This document shows, one piece after another, positions 1 to 8,097 of a stretch of DNA of 64,000 nt (position 1 is its first letter; every line of letters begins with the position of its first letter). The notes below the pieces were generated by a model, which did no database searches, was not told the origin of the DNA, and saw only the letters and a list, made by a program, of their open reading frames with translations. The stretch lies in contig NZ_MJAO01000016.1 in the NCBI RefSeq assembly GCF_001902635.1, positions 1 to 64,000 of the forward strand. Reading direction: 5' to 3'. The position numbers and the translations under genes were made by a program. Source of the stretch: Serratia marcescens. GTDB lineage: Bacteria > Pseudomonadota > Gammaproteobacteria > Enterobacterales > Enterobacteriaceae.

Positions 1-1315
1 GATTGAAGAAGCCCGCAAGGTGACCGACAAGCCGTCGCTGCTGATGTGCAAGACCGTTATCGGCTTCGGTTCGCCGAACAAGGCCGGCACCCACGACGTG
101 CACGGTGCCGCGCTGGGCGCTGCCGAAGTGGCCGCCACCCGCGAAGCGCTGGGCTGGAAATACGCCGCCTTTGAAATCCCGCAGGACATCTACGCCCAGT
201 GGGACGCCAAAGAAGCCGGTCAGGCCAAAGAAGCGGCCTGGAACGACAAGTTCGCCGCCTACGCCAAGGCCTTCCCGGAGCAGGCTGCCGAGTTCAAGCG
301 CCGTATGAACGGCGAGCTGCCGGCCGACTGGAAAGCCGACGCCAAAGCGTTCGTGGAAAAACTGCAGGCCAACCCGGCCAACATCGCCAGCCGCAAGGCA
401 TCGCAGAACGCGCTGGAAGCGTTCGGCAAGGTGCTGCCGGAGTTCCTGGGCGGCTCCGCCGACCTGGCGCCGAGCAACCTGACGATGTGGTCCGGTTCGA
501 AAGCGCTGAACGTTGACCCGGCGGGCAACTACATTCATTACGGCGTGCGCGAGTTCGGCATGACCGCCATCACCAACGGCATCGCGCTGCACGGCGGCTT
601 CCTGCCGTACTCGGCGACCTTCCTGATGTTCGTGGAATATGCCCGCAACGCGGTGCGTATGGCGGCGCTGATGAAGCTGCGCAACGTGTTCGTCTACACC
701 CACGACTCCATCGGTCTGGGCGAAGACGGCCCGACCCACCAGCCGGTGGAGCAGCTGGCGAGCCTGCGCGTGACCCCGAACATGAGCACCTGGCGCCCGT
801 GCGACCAGGTGGAATCGGCGGTGGCATGGCAGTACGGCATCGAGCGCAACGACGGCCCGACCACGCTGGTGTTCTCGCGCCAGAACCTGACGCAGCAGCC
901 GCGCACCGCAGAGCAGCTGGCGAACGTGTACCGCGGCGGCTACGTGCTGAAAGACTGCGCGGGCACGCCGGAGGTCATCCTGATTGCCACCGGCTCCGAA
1001 GTGGGCATCACGGTGGACGCGGCGGACAAACTGACCACGGCGGGCCGCAAGGTGCGCGTGGTGTCGATGCCGTCGACCGATGCGTTCGACAAGCAGGATG
1101 CGGCGTACCGCGAGTCGGTGCTGCCGGCGGCGGTGACGGCGCGCGTGGCGGTGGAAGCGGGTATCGCGGACTACTGGTACAAGTACGTGGGCCTGAACGG
1201 CGCCATCGTGGGCATGACCACCTTCGGTGAGTCGGCGCCGGCGGAGCAGCTGTTCGCCGAGTTCGGCTTCACCGTGGACAACGTGGTGGCCAAGGCGCAG
1301 GCGCTGCTGAAGTAA
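1..1315 (+). CDS. tkt: Transketolase, 3' part (5' end outside window)
   Basis: Thiamine-diphosphate transketolase of the non-oxidative pentose phosphate pathway, which moves two-carbon units between ketose and aldose phosphates in the cytosol. The reading frame is open from the left edge (IEEARK before the first in-frame GTG at 20), so the N-terminal third with most of the ThDP pyrophosphate site is missing. About 437 residues remain, against roughly 663 in the E. coli enzyme. Visible are the pyrimidine-binding domain, with VREFGM carrying the cofactor-activating Glu, the [16 protein letters not shown] stretch, and the C-terminal domain. It ends at TAA just before a strong bidirectional terminator. 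The isozyme (A or B) is not decidable from sequence, but in E. coli tktA lies in this neighbourhood. Confidence 0.97.
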   Translation, partial: IEEARKVTDKPSLLMCKTVIGFGSPNKAGTHDVHGAALGAAEVAATREALGWKYAAFEIPQDIYAQWDAKEAGQAKEAAWNDKFAAYAKAFPEQAAEFKRRMNGELPADWKADAKAFVEKLQANPANIASRKASQNALEAFGKVLPEFLGGSADLAPSNLTMWSGSKALNVDPAGNYIHYGVREFGMTAITNGIALHGGFLPYSATFLMFVEYARNAVRMAALMKLRNVFVYTHDSIGLGEDGPTHQPVEQLASLRVTPNMSTWRPCDQVESAVAWQYGIERNDGPTTLVFSRQNLTQQPRTAEQLANVYRGGYVLKDCAGTPEVILIATGSEVGITVDAADKLTTAGRKVRVVSMPSTDAFDKQDAAYRESVLPAAVTARVAVEAGIADYWYKYVGLNGAIVGMTTFGESAPAEQLFAEFGFTVDNVVAKAQALLK

Positions 1316-1335
1316 GCAGCCTGGCGCAAGCCGAT

Positions 1336-1367
1336 AAAAAAGCCGGTCATCATGACCGGCTTTTTTT
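1336..1367. terminator. Bidirectional terminator between tkt and brnQ
   Basis: A perfect inverted repeat (arms AAAAAAGCCGGTCAT and ATGACCGGCTTTTTT) gives a GC-rich stem flanked by A and T runs. It can stop transcription from tkt (+) and from brnQ (-), which converge here. Confidence 0.92.
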
Positions 1368-1384
1368 ATGGGCGTGACCCGTGC

Positions 1385-2707
1385 TTACGAAGCGGCGTTG
1401 GCGCTTTCGACGCTGCGCAAGCGGTCGTAAGCCGCCGCCAGCAACAGCACCAGCAGCGTAGGCTGCAGCCAGACCAGACCCTGTTCGGCCAGCGGCAGCT
1501 TATCGAACCAGGCGGGCAGCAGGCCGCTGAAGCTGGAGGCCTTCAGGCCGTCGGCGAGGCCAAACACCAGGCTGGTGGCGATCACCGGCGCGAAGACGCG
1601 TTTGGCGCTGCGCCAGCGGTTCTGGCTGAAGCTGAGCAACACCAGCGCGATGCAGGGTGGGTAGATCGCCGTCAGCACCGGCAGTGAGACGCGGATCAGA
1701 TTGGTCAGCCCTATGTTGGAAACCAGCATGGCGAAGAGGGCCAGGATGACCACCAGCGTGCGGTAAGAGAGCGGCAGGTAGCGGGAGAAGAAGTCCGCGC
1801 AGGCGCAGGTCATGCCGACCGCCGTCACCAGGCAGGCGATGAACATCAGCACCGCCATAAAGACGCTGCCCAGGTCGCCGAAGGTATGTTGTACATAGGC
1901 GTGCAGGATTGCCGCACCATCCTGAGCGCCGCCGCCAACCAGGCTGCCGCTGCCGGCGCCGAGCTTGAACATGCAGATATAGACCAGCGTCAGGCCGACA
2001 CCGGCGATCAGGCTGGCCCACAGGGTATAACGCAACAGCAGGCCGGCATCGCTGACGCCGCGCGAACGGGCGGCGGTGACGATAATCGATCCGAACATCA
2101 GCGCCGACAGCGTATCCATGGTTTGATAGCCCTGCACAAAGCCGGTGGAAAATGCCGAAGCCTGATAGCTGCCGACGGCGGATACCGGTGCTCCGGCGGG
2201 CCAGACCAGGGCGGCGATGCCCAACGCGGCCAGCGCCAGAATTTTCAGCGGTGCCAGAATATGGCCGACGTTATCGAGCAACCGGCCGGGGTACAGTGAC
2301 ACGATCATCGCCAGGGTAAAGAACAGCAGGCTGTAGATGAACTGCGGCAGGGCGCCGTCGCCGGTGAAGGGCGCGATGCCGAGGGCGAAAGAAACGTTGG
2401 CGGTACGCGGCGTGGCGAACAACGGGCCGAGCGCCAGATAGCAGACGGTCGCCAACAGCAGGCCGGCGGTGCGGCCGATGGGGCCGGTCAGCAGGCTGAT
2501 GCTGCCGCCGACGCGCGCCAGCGCGATCACGGCGATCACCGGCAGGGCGACGGCGGTCACCATAAACCCGAGGGCGGCCGACCATAGATGCTCGCCGGAC
2601 TGCAGGCCCACCAGCGGCGGGAAAATGATATTGCCGGCGCCGACAAACAGGGCGAAGGTCATAAAGCCCAGGGCGATAATGTCTTTCGGGGATAAATTCT
2701 TGGTCAT
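1385..2707 (-). CDS. brnQ: Branched-chain amino acid cation symporter
   Basis: LIVCS-family inner-membrane carrier that imports leucine, isoleucine and valine with Na+ or H+. The protein is 440 aa, matching E. coli BrnQ in length, and is hydrophobic throughout with about twelve membrane segments. The N-terminal signature reads [14 protein letters not shown] (residues about 18-31), followed by the family segment [15 protein letters not shown]. The frame is open further upstream to 2824, but the start at [15 protein letters not shown] is chosen because family proteins begin there. It is transcribed alone, convergent with tkt. In E. coli brnQ lies next to phoR and proY, so its position beside tkt is a lineage-specific arrangement. 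Confidence 0.95.
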   Translation of the reverse strand: MTKNLSPKDIIALGFMTFALFVGAGNIIFPPLVGLQSGEHLWSAALGFMVTAVALPVIAVIALARVGGSISLLTGPIGRTAGLLLATVCYLALGPLFATPRTANVSFALGIAPFTGDGALPQFIYSLLFFTLAMIVSLYPGRLLDNVGHILAPLKILALAALGIAALVWPAGAPVSAVGSYQASAFSTGFVQGYQTMDTLSALMFGSIIVTAARSRGVSDAGLLLRYTLWASLIAGVGLTLVYICMFKLGAGSGSLVGGGAQDGAAILHAYVQHTFGDLGSVFMAVLMFIACLVTAVGMTCACADFFSRYLPLSYRTLVVILALFAMLVSNIGLTNLIRVSLPVLTAIYPPCIALVLLSFSQNRWRSAKRVFAPVIATSLVFGLADGLKASSFSGLLPAWFDKLPLAEQGLVWLQPTLLVLLLAAAYDRLRSVESANAAS

Positions 2708-2916
2708 AACGGTATTGCACTGCCTGTATTCATGAAATAAACGGCCTGGCTGCGACATGGAGAATTGCAGGGTGCAGCGAGCGCCCGCAAAATTTTCGGT
2801 GCGCAGCATATAATATTTTGACAAAAAAAACCTGAGTTACGCCGCTGAGCGGTTGTGGTTCGGGCCGATGCCAGGCGCTTTCTGATCCGCCGATTCTGCA
2901 CGCCGTGCTACCACGA

Positions 2917-2939
2917 AGCCCGCTCTGCCGGGCTTTTTT
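2917..2939 (+). terminator. Intrinsic terminator in the brnQ/ABC gap
   Basis: The stem AGCCCG / CGGGCT (2917-2922 with 2929-2934), a 6-nt loop and a following T run read as a rho-independent terminator on the plus strand. No annotated plus-strand gene lies immediately upstream, so it may terminate a short untranslated transcript. Confidence 0.6.
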
Positions 2940-3009
2940 GTTGGCTGAAAAATGTCCAACCTCACAAAACCGGAAGATAACAAAGCAATGCCGTTGCCTC
3001 ATCATGGTT

Positions 3010-3026
3010 ATTAACTATATGTTAAT
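3010..3026. promoter_or_regulatory. Inverted repeat upstream of the ABC importer
   Basis: ATTAAC-TATAT-GTTAAT is a perfect 6-bp inverted repeat about 35 bp before the importer start. It has the shape of a dimeric operator. No regulator gene is adjacent, and it does not match the Fur consensus well, so the binder is unknown. Confidence 0.35.
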
Positions 3027-3060
3027 TTTTGGTTTATTAAATGTGATCAGGGGATGGATG

Positions 3061-4149
3061 ATGATGACAAAAATCAGCGCGACCGTGGCTGCAATCACCT
3101 TACTGGGTTCCGTTTCCGCCTATGCGGCCTTCCCGGCGGGCTACCCCGCCGATTATCAGAAAGTGGTCGACGGTGCGAAGAAAGAAGGCAAGGTGGTGAT
3201 TTACTCGACCACCGACACCAAGGCGGCGGCACCGCTGATCCAGGGATTCGAGGCGTTGTATCCGGGCATCAAGGTTGAATACAACGACATGAACAGCACC
3301 GAACTGTATAACCGCTTCATCAGCGAGCAGGCGGCCGGCGGCACCAGCGGCGACGTGGTGTGGAGCTCGTCGATGGATACCATTCTGAAGCTGGCGGGCG
3401 ATTATGCACAGGACTACGCCTCCCCCGAGCAGCCTCAGCTGCCGAAATGGGCGGTATGGCAAGATAAGGTATACGGCACCACTTACGAGCCGGTGGTGTT
3501 TATCTATAACAAACGCCTGATCCCGCAAGGGGATGTGCCGGATTCGCACGCGGCGCTGGCTAAGCTGATCGCCGGCCAGACGGACAAGTTCAAGAAGAAA
3601 GTCACCACGTACGACATTGAGAAATCCGGCGTCGGCTTCATGCTGTCGGTGCAGGACTTCAAGGCCGATCCTGACTACTTCAAAACGCTGGCCGACGTGG
3701 CCAAAGGCGGGCTGGCGGTGCAATCCTCCACCGGCACTATGATGGAGCGCGTCTCCTCCGGTGAAAACCTGATCGGCTTCAATATCCTCGGTTCGTACGC
3801 CGAGGCCCGCGCCAAGAGCGATCCGTCGCTCGGCATCGTCTATCCGAAAGACTATACCCTGGTGCTGTCGCGCGTGAGCTTCATCAGCAAAGAGGCCGGC
3901 CACCCCAATGCTGCCAAGCTGTGGTTCGACTACGTGCTGTCGGAGAAAGGGCAAAATATTCTCGCCAATCAGGCGGATATCCCCTCGATCCGCAACGACA
4001 TCGAAGGCCAGAACGACATCGACGGCATGACCAAGCGGCTGGGCAACGCGCTCAAGCCGATCCCGGTCGACGACAGCCTGCTGGAGTATCTGCAGCCGGC
4101 CAAACGTCTCGACTACATCAAACAGTGGCGCGCCGCCGCGGCGAAATAA
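3061..4149 (+). CDS. Periplasmic substrate-binding protein of a ferric-type ABC importer
   Basis: Extracytoplasmic solute receptor of the COG1840 (ferric-ion/thiamine/phosphonate) type, 362 aa. It has a signal peptide (MMTKISATVAAITLLGSVSAYA, cut before AFPAG). The family's N-terminal strand reads GKVVIYSTTDTKAA, and GDVVWSSSMD and IFIYNK-like segments also fit the fold. Three tandem ATGs occur (3058, 3061, 3064); 3061 is used because AGGGG lies 7 nt upstream. The adjacent Tyr pair that binds iron in FbpA/SfuA is not seen, so the substrate (iron, phosphonate, organophosphate or polyamine) is left open. It heads a three-gene operon with the fused permease and the ATPase. Confidence 0.88.
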   Translation: MMTKISATVAAITLLGSVSAYAAFPAGYPADYQKVVDGAKKEGKVVIYSTTDTKAAAPLIQGFEALYPGIKVEYNDMNSTELYNRFISEQAAGGTSGDVVWSSSMDTILKLAGDYAQDYASPEQPQLPKWAVWQDKVYGTTYEPVVFIYNKRLIPQGDVPDSHAALAKLIAGQTDKFKKKVTTYDIEKSGVGFMLSVQDFKADPDYFKTLADVAKGGLAVQSSTGTMMERVSSGENLIGFNILGSYAEARAKSDPSLGIVYPKDYTLVLSRVSFISKEAGHPNAAKLWFDYVLSEKGQNILANQADIPSIRNDIEGQNDIDGMTKRLGNALKPIPVDDSLLEYLQPAKRLDYIKQWRAAAAK

Positions 4150-4166
4150 CAGGGACTGCATTCGGA

Positions 4167-4191
4167 CGCGCGCCTGTTGCAGGGGCGCGCG
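4167..4191 (+). other. Stem-loop between binding protein and permease genes
   Basis: The perfect 8-bp stem CGCGCGCC / GGCGCGCG has a 9-nt loop and no T run. Such structures between binding-protein and permease genes commonly stabilise the upstream mRNA, giving more binding protein than permease. That role is inference here. Confidence 0.6.
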
Positions 4192-4227
4192 CCCTTTGGT
4201 CGTCGTTTACAACCATAGGGAGCATTT

Positions 4228-5997
4228 ATGCAAGCATGGCGCAGAAAGTGGCAGAGCCTGCCGCGCGGTCTGGTGGTGTTGATAACCGCGCTGGTTATCT
4301 ATATCCCGCTGTCGTTTATCATCATTCAAAGCTTCCTCTCGGCTCCGTTTTTCTCTCCCTCCAAGGTCTTCAGCCTGGAGGCCTTCGAGTTCATCTTTAC
4401 CGATCCGGATTTCTACAAGGCGCTGAGAAGCGGCTTTATTCTGGCATTTGGTCTGGTGATCATCGCCATCCCGCTGGGCGGCATTTTGGCTTTCTTGATG
4501 GTGCGCACCGATCTGCCGGGGCGGCGGATTATCGAACCGCTGATTCTGGTGCCGATCTTCGTGTCGCCGATGGTGCTGGGCTTCGGTTACGTGGTGGCGG
4601 CGGGGCCGGTGGGCTTCTTCTCGCTGTGGGCGGAGGCGCTGTTGGGCTTCGTGCCGTGGAACATCTATTCGATGGCCAGCATCGTGGTGATCGCCGGATT
4701 GACGCACGTGCCCCACGCGTATCTGTACATCTCCTCGGCGCTGCGCAGCGTGGGCTCCGACGTTGAAGAAGCGGCGCGCACCGCCGGCGCCACGCCGCTG
4801 CAGGTGATGACCGCCGTCAGTCTGCCGATGGTACGGCCGTCTATTCTGTACGCCGGGGTGTTGTTGTTCTTCCTCGGGCTGGAAGTGTTCGGCCTGATGC
4901 TGGTGCTGGGCGATCCGGAAGGCAACCTGGTACTGGCGACCTATCTGTACCAGTTGACCAACAAGCTGGGCACGCCGTCCTACCACCTGATGGCGGCGGT
5001 GGCGGTGGTGCTGATCTGCATCACCATTCCGCTGGTGATGCTGCAACGTCGGTTGATGCGCACCGCCAACCGTTTCGTCACCGTCAAGGGCAAAGCCTCG
5101 CAGGCCCGCGCGCTGCCGCTGGGCAAATGGCGCTGGGTGGCCGGCGCGGTGGTGGTGCTTTGGTTGACCATCACCATCGGCGTGCCGCTGGCTGGCGTGG
5201 TGCTGCGCGCCTTTATCTCCAACTGGGGCGTGGGCGTGTCGATATGGGACGAACTGTCGATCAACACCTTCCGCACCATCTGGGCGCAGCCCAACCTGCT
5301 ACGCGCCATCGTCAACTCAATGGCGATTGGGGTGATCGGCGGGGCGCTGGCGGTGGCGTGCTACCTGTTTATCGGCATCGCCATGCACCGCAAGCCGGAC
5401 GGCGCGACGCGCTTCCTCGACTACAGCGTGCTGGTGCCGCGCGCGGTGCCGGGGCTGCTGGCCGGTCTGGCATTCCTGTGGGTGTTTCTGTTCCTGCCGA
5501 TGTGGCTGGACAAATCACTCAAGGAGGGCTGGCTGTCGGCGCTGCCGATGGCCGAGTGGCTGCGCGAGAACGGGATCGTCTGGCTGCGTTCGTTACGCAG
5601 CACCATCTTCAGCGTCTGGCTGGCGTACACCGTGGTATGGATGGCCTACGGCCTGCGGCTGATCTCCTCCACGTTGCTGCAGGTGGGGCCGGAGCTGGAA
5701 GAGGCGGCGCGCAGCGCCGGCGCCAGCCGCGGTCAGGTCACCCGACACGTCACTATTCCGCTGTCGCGCTACGGCCTGATCGGCTCCTGGCTGCTGATGT
5801 TCCTGATCTTTGAGCGCGAATATTCCACCGGGGTGTATCTATTGTCTCCAGGCACGGAAACCATCGGTTCGATGCTGGTTTCCCTGTGGGCCGCGGGCGC
5901 CATCGATATCGTCGCCGCGCTGTCGTTCATCAATATCCTGCTGGTGGTGCTGGGTTTGGGGATCGCCTTGCGCTTTGGAGTGAAATTACATGATTGA
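4228..5997 (+). CDS. Fused two-domain permease of a ferric-type ABC importer
   Basis: Inner-membrane permease of 589 aa made of two tandem BPD_transp_1 domains (about residues 55-265 and 340-570), the FbpB/SfuB arrangement in which one chain supplies both halves of the channel. Each half shows the cytoplasmic EAA loop that docks on the ATPase: EEAARTAGATPLQVMTAVSLP near residue 180 and EEAARSAGASRGQVTRHVTIP near residue 490. The start at 4228 has AGGGAG upstream (MQAWRRKW). It overlaps the ATPase gene by 8 nt, so the two are probably translationally coupled. The substrate is not deducible. Confidence 0.9.
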   Translation: MQAWRRKWQSLPRGLVVLITALVIYIPLSFIIIQSFLSAPFFSPSKVFSLEAFEFIFTDPDFYKALRSGFILAFGLVIIAIPLGGILAFLMVRTDLPGRRIIEPLILVPIFVSPMVLGFGYVVAAGPVGFFSLWAEALLGFVPWNIYSMASIVVIAGLTHVPHAYLYISSALRSVGSDVEEAARTAGATPLQVMTAVSLPMVRPSILYAGVLLFFLGLEVFGLMLVLGDPEGNLVLATYLYQLTNKLGTPSYHLMAAVAVVLICITIPLVMLQRRLMRTANRFVTVKGKASQARALPLGKWRWVAGAVVVLWLTITIGVPLAGVVLRAFISNWGVGVSIWDELSINTFRTIWAQPNLLRAIVNSMAIGVIGGALAVACYLFIGIAMHRKPDGATRFLDYSVLVPRAVPGLLAGLAFLWVFLFLPMWLDKSLKEGWLSALPMAEWLRENGIVWLRSLRSTIFSVWLAYTVVWMAYGLRLISSTLLQVGPELEEAARSAGASRGQVTRHVTIPLSRYGLIGSWLLMFLIFEREYSTGVYLLSPGTETIGSMLVSLWAAGAIDIVAALSFINILLVVLGLGIALRFGVKLHD

Positions 5998-7060
5998 ACT
6001 TTCAGTAGAAAATCTGCATTTGACCTATGGCGACAACCCGGTGCTGAAAGGGGTGTCGATGGAGCTGAAACGGGGCGAGGTGGTCTCGCTGCTGGGCCCG
6101 TCGGGCAGCGGCAAAACCACGTTGTTGCGGGCGGTGGCCGGGCTGGAGAAGCCGAGCCAGGGGCGGATCGTCATCGGCAACAGCGCGGTGTACAACGGCA
6201 GCGCGCGCAGCGAAATTCCCGCCGAAGAGCGCAACCTGGGGCTGGTGTTTCAGTCCTACGCGCTGTGGCCGCATAAAACGGTGTTTGAGAACGTCGCTTA
6301 CCCGCTGAAGCTGCGTAAGATCGCCTCGGCGGAAATCACCCAGCGGGTGCAGGCGGTGCTGGACCAGCTCGGGTTGGGGCATCTGGCCAAACGCCATCCG
6401 CACCAACTCTCCGGCGGCCAGCAGCAGCGCGTGGCGATCGGGCGCGCGTTGATCTATAACCCGCCGGTGATCCTGCTGGATGAGCCGCTGTCCAACCTCG
6501 ACGCCAAGCTGCGCGAAGAGGCGCGGGTATTCCTGCGCGAGCTGATTATCAAGCTCGGTCTGTCGGCGTTGATGGTGACTCACGATCAGAACGAGGCGAT
6601 GGCCATCTCCGATCGCATTCTGCTGCTCAACAACGGCAAAATCGAACAGCAGGGCACGCCGCAGGAGATGTACGGTTCGCCCACCACGCTGTTTACCGCC
6701 GAGTTCATGGGCAGCAACAACCGGTTGCCGGGCAAGATCGTCGCGCTGGAGGGCGATCGGGCGTGCATCGAAGGCAAGGATTGGGCGCTGTGGGGCAAAG
6801 CGGGCGCGGGGTTGCAGGTCGGACAGGAGGGTTCGGCGGTGATCCGCGTGGAGCGCGTGCGGTTGGGCGAAGATCCGCAGGGCAACCAGCTTGAGCTACC
6901 ACTGCTGACCAGCATGTATCTCGGCGATCGCTGGGAATACCTGTTCCGTACCGTGGCCGAAGATTTCGTGGTGCGTGCCTACGGGCACGAGGCGCGCGAT
7001 CAGGCGCTTTGCCGGCTTTCTTTGCCGGCCGAGCATCTGTGGATATTCCCGAAAGCCTAG
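5990..7060 (+). CDS. ABC importer ATPase, ferric/polyamine type
   Basis: Cytoplasmic ATPase subunit of 356 aa (FbpC/PotA class) that energises the importer encoded upstream. It has Walker A GPSGSGKTT (residues about 36-44), signature LSGGQQQRVAIGRAL (about 139-153), Walker B VILLDEPLSNLD (about 160) and H-loop MVTHDQ. A C-terminal regulatory extension of about 110 residues (TOBE-like OB fold) follows. The ATG lies inside the end of the permease gene. A hairpin after the stop separates the operon from the convergent carnitine genes. Confidence 0.93.
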   Translation: MIELSVENLHLTYGDNPVLKGVSMELKRGEVVSLLGPSGSGKTTLLRAVAGLEKPSQGRIVIGNSAVYNGSARSEIPAEERNLGLVFQSYALWPHKTVFENVAYPLKLRKIASAEITQRVQAVLDQLGLGHLAKRHPHQLSGGQQQRVAIGRALIYNPPVILLDEPLSNLDAKLREEARVFLRELIIKLGLSALMVTHDQNEAMAISDRILLLNNGKIEQQGTPQEMYGSPTTLFTAEFMGSNNRLPGKIVALEGDRACIEGKDWALWGKAGAGLQVGQEGSAVIRVERVRLGEDPQGNQLELPLLTSMYLGDRWEYLFRTVAEDFVVRAYGHEARDQALCRLSLPAEHLWIFPKA

Positions 7061-7065
7061 TCAGG

Positions 7066-7085
7066 ACGCCCGCAGACGCGGGCGT
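7066..7085. terminator. Shared hairpin between convergent operons
   Basis: ACGCCCGC-AGAC-GCGGGCGT is a perfect 8-bp stem with a 4-nt loop between the ATPase stop (7060) and the reductase stop (7091). The T tail is weak on both strands. Confidence 0.7.
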
Positions 7086-7090
7086 TCCGT

Positions 7091-8056
7091 TTACAGATCA
7101 AGCACCAGCCGGTTGCCTTTGGCGCGCGAGCAGCAGATCAGCAGGGTTTGCTGCGCCGCGCGTTCTTCGTCGCTGAGATACTGATCGCGGTGATCGGCTT
7201 CCCCTTCGACGATGCGGGTTTCGCAGGTGCCGCAAATGCCTTCGCGGCACAGGCACTCGACCTTGGCCGCCTTGCTGTTTTCCAGCGCCTGCAGGATGGT
7301 CATGCCTTCCGCCACTTCGAGCTCAATGCCCGACCGAGCCAGCACCAGCGTAAAGGCCCCGCCCGCCGTATCTTCGGCGGCAAAGGCTTCGCTGTGCAAA
7401 CGAGCGGGCTCGATACCCAGTTCGGCGGCGGTCTGGTAAACCGCTTCGTTCAGCGCCGCTGGGCCGCAAACGTAGATATGGGCGCCAGGTTCCACGTCGG
7501 CCAGCGTGCGGGCCAAATCCAACCGGCCGTTAAGGCGGGAGACATGGCAGCTGACGTTGCCGGCGAACGGTGCCTGCATCAGCTGTTGCTGGAAGGCGTT
7601 GTGCTCCTCGCTGTGGAAGCAGTAGTGCAGATGGTAACGCTGGCCGCTGCGCTGCAGCTCGTGCAGATGGGCCATAAACGGCGTGATGCCGATGCCGCCG
7701 GCGATCAGCACGTGATGCTGCGCCTCCGGCGCCAGCGCGAACAGGTTATTGGGGGTACTGATGGTCAGCGCATCGCCGATCGCCAGCCGATCGTGCATGA
7801 AGTCGGAACCGCCTTTGGAAGGGGACTCACGGCGCACGGCGATCTGGTAACGGTCGAGCTCGAACGGCGAGCTCAGCAGCGAATAGGCATTGCTGTAGCG
7901 TTGCTCGCCGTCCTGCATTTGCACGATGATGTGGCTGCCGCCGCTGAAGGCGGGCAGTGGCCGGCCTTGCGTATCCGCCAGGGTAAAGCGCTTGACCTGC
8001 GCGGTGACGGTTTCGATGTCGACGACGCGAACATCAAGCATCTGATAGCTGGTCAT
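7091..8056 (-). CDS. cntB: Carnitine monooxygenase reductase subunit
   Basis: Flavin/2Fe-2S reductase of the phthalate-dioxygenase-reductase family (YeaX/CntB), 321 aa. It passes electrons from NAD(P)H to the Rieske oxygenase encoded two genes upstream. Order of domains: flavin-binding barrel (RYSNAYSLLSSP near residue 55), nucleotide-binding domain (IAGGIGITPFMAHL, VCGPAALNEAVY), then a C-terminal plant-type ferredoxin domain with cluster cysteines in CLCREGICGTCE and a distal Cys in LLICCSRAKG. GGAGCC precedes the ATG. It is the last gene of the minus-strand operon BCCT transporter, oxygenase, aldehyde dehydrogenase, reductase. In E. coli yeaW and yeaX are adjacent; here a dehydrogenase gene lies between them. 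Confidence 0.9.
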   Translation of the reverse strand: MTSYQMLDVRVVDIETVTAQVKRFTLADTQGRPLPAFSGGSHIIVQMQDGEQRYSNAYSLLSSPFELDRYQIAVRRESPSKGGSDFMHDRLAIGDALTISTPNNLFALAPEAQHHVLIAGGIGITPFMAHLHELQRSGQRYHLHYCFHSEEHNAFQQQLMQAPFAGNVSCHVSRLNGRLDLARTLADVEPGAHIYVCGPAALNEAVYQTAAELGIEPARLHSEAFAAEDTAGGAFTLVLARSGIELEVAEGMTILQALENSKAAKVECLCREGICGTCETRIVEGEADHRDQYLSDEERAAQQTLLICCSRAKGNRLVLDL

Positions 8057-8097
8057 TCATTGGCTCCAAAGCGCGGGCGTCCCCGCGCATGAAAAAG

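Larger units (their letters stand above)
2708..3060. other. Divergent intergenic region brnQ / ABC importer
   Basis: This 353-bp gap has no convincing gene. It holds the brnQ upstream region, a plus-strand TATAAT-like hexamer inside CATATAATATT near 2809, a T-tailed hairpin at 2917-2939 that would end a short plus-strand transcript, and an AT-rich inverted repeat at 3010-3026 just before the importer genes. Confidence 0.6.

Noticed and set aside
2820-2915. A tRNA-like sequence ending in ACCA upstream of the importer
   Set aside because: No T-arm GTTCRA consensus, no cloverleaf pairing and no anticodon arm could be built.
3061-7060. Assigning the importer as sfuABC, the classic Serratia iron transporter
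   Set aside because: The architecture matches, but the receptor sequence lacks the expected iron-binding Tyr pair and does not match SfuA as I remember it.
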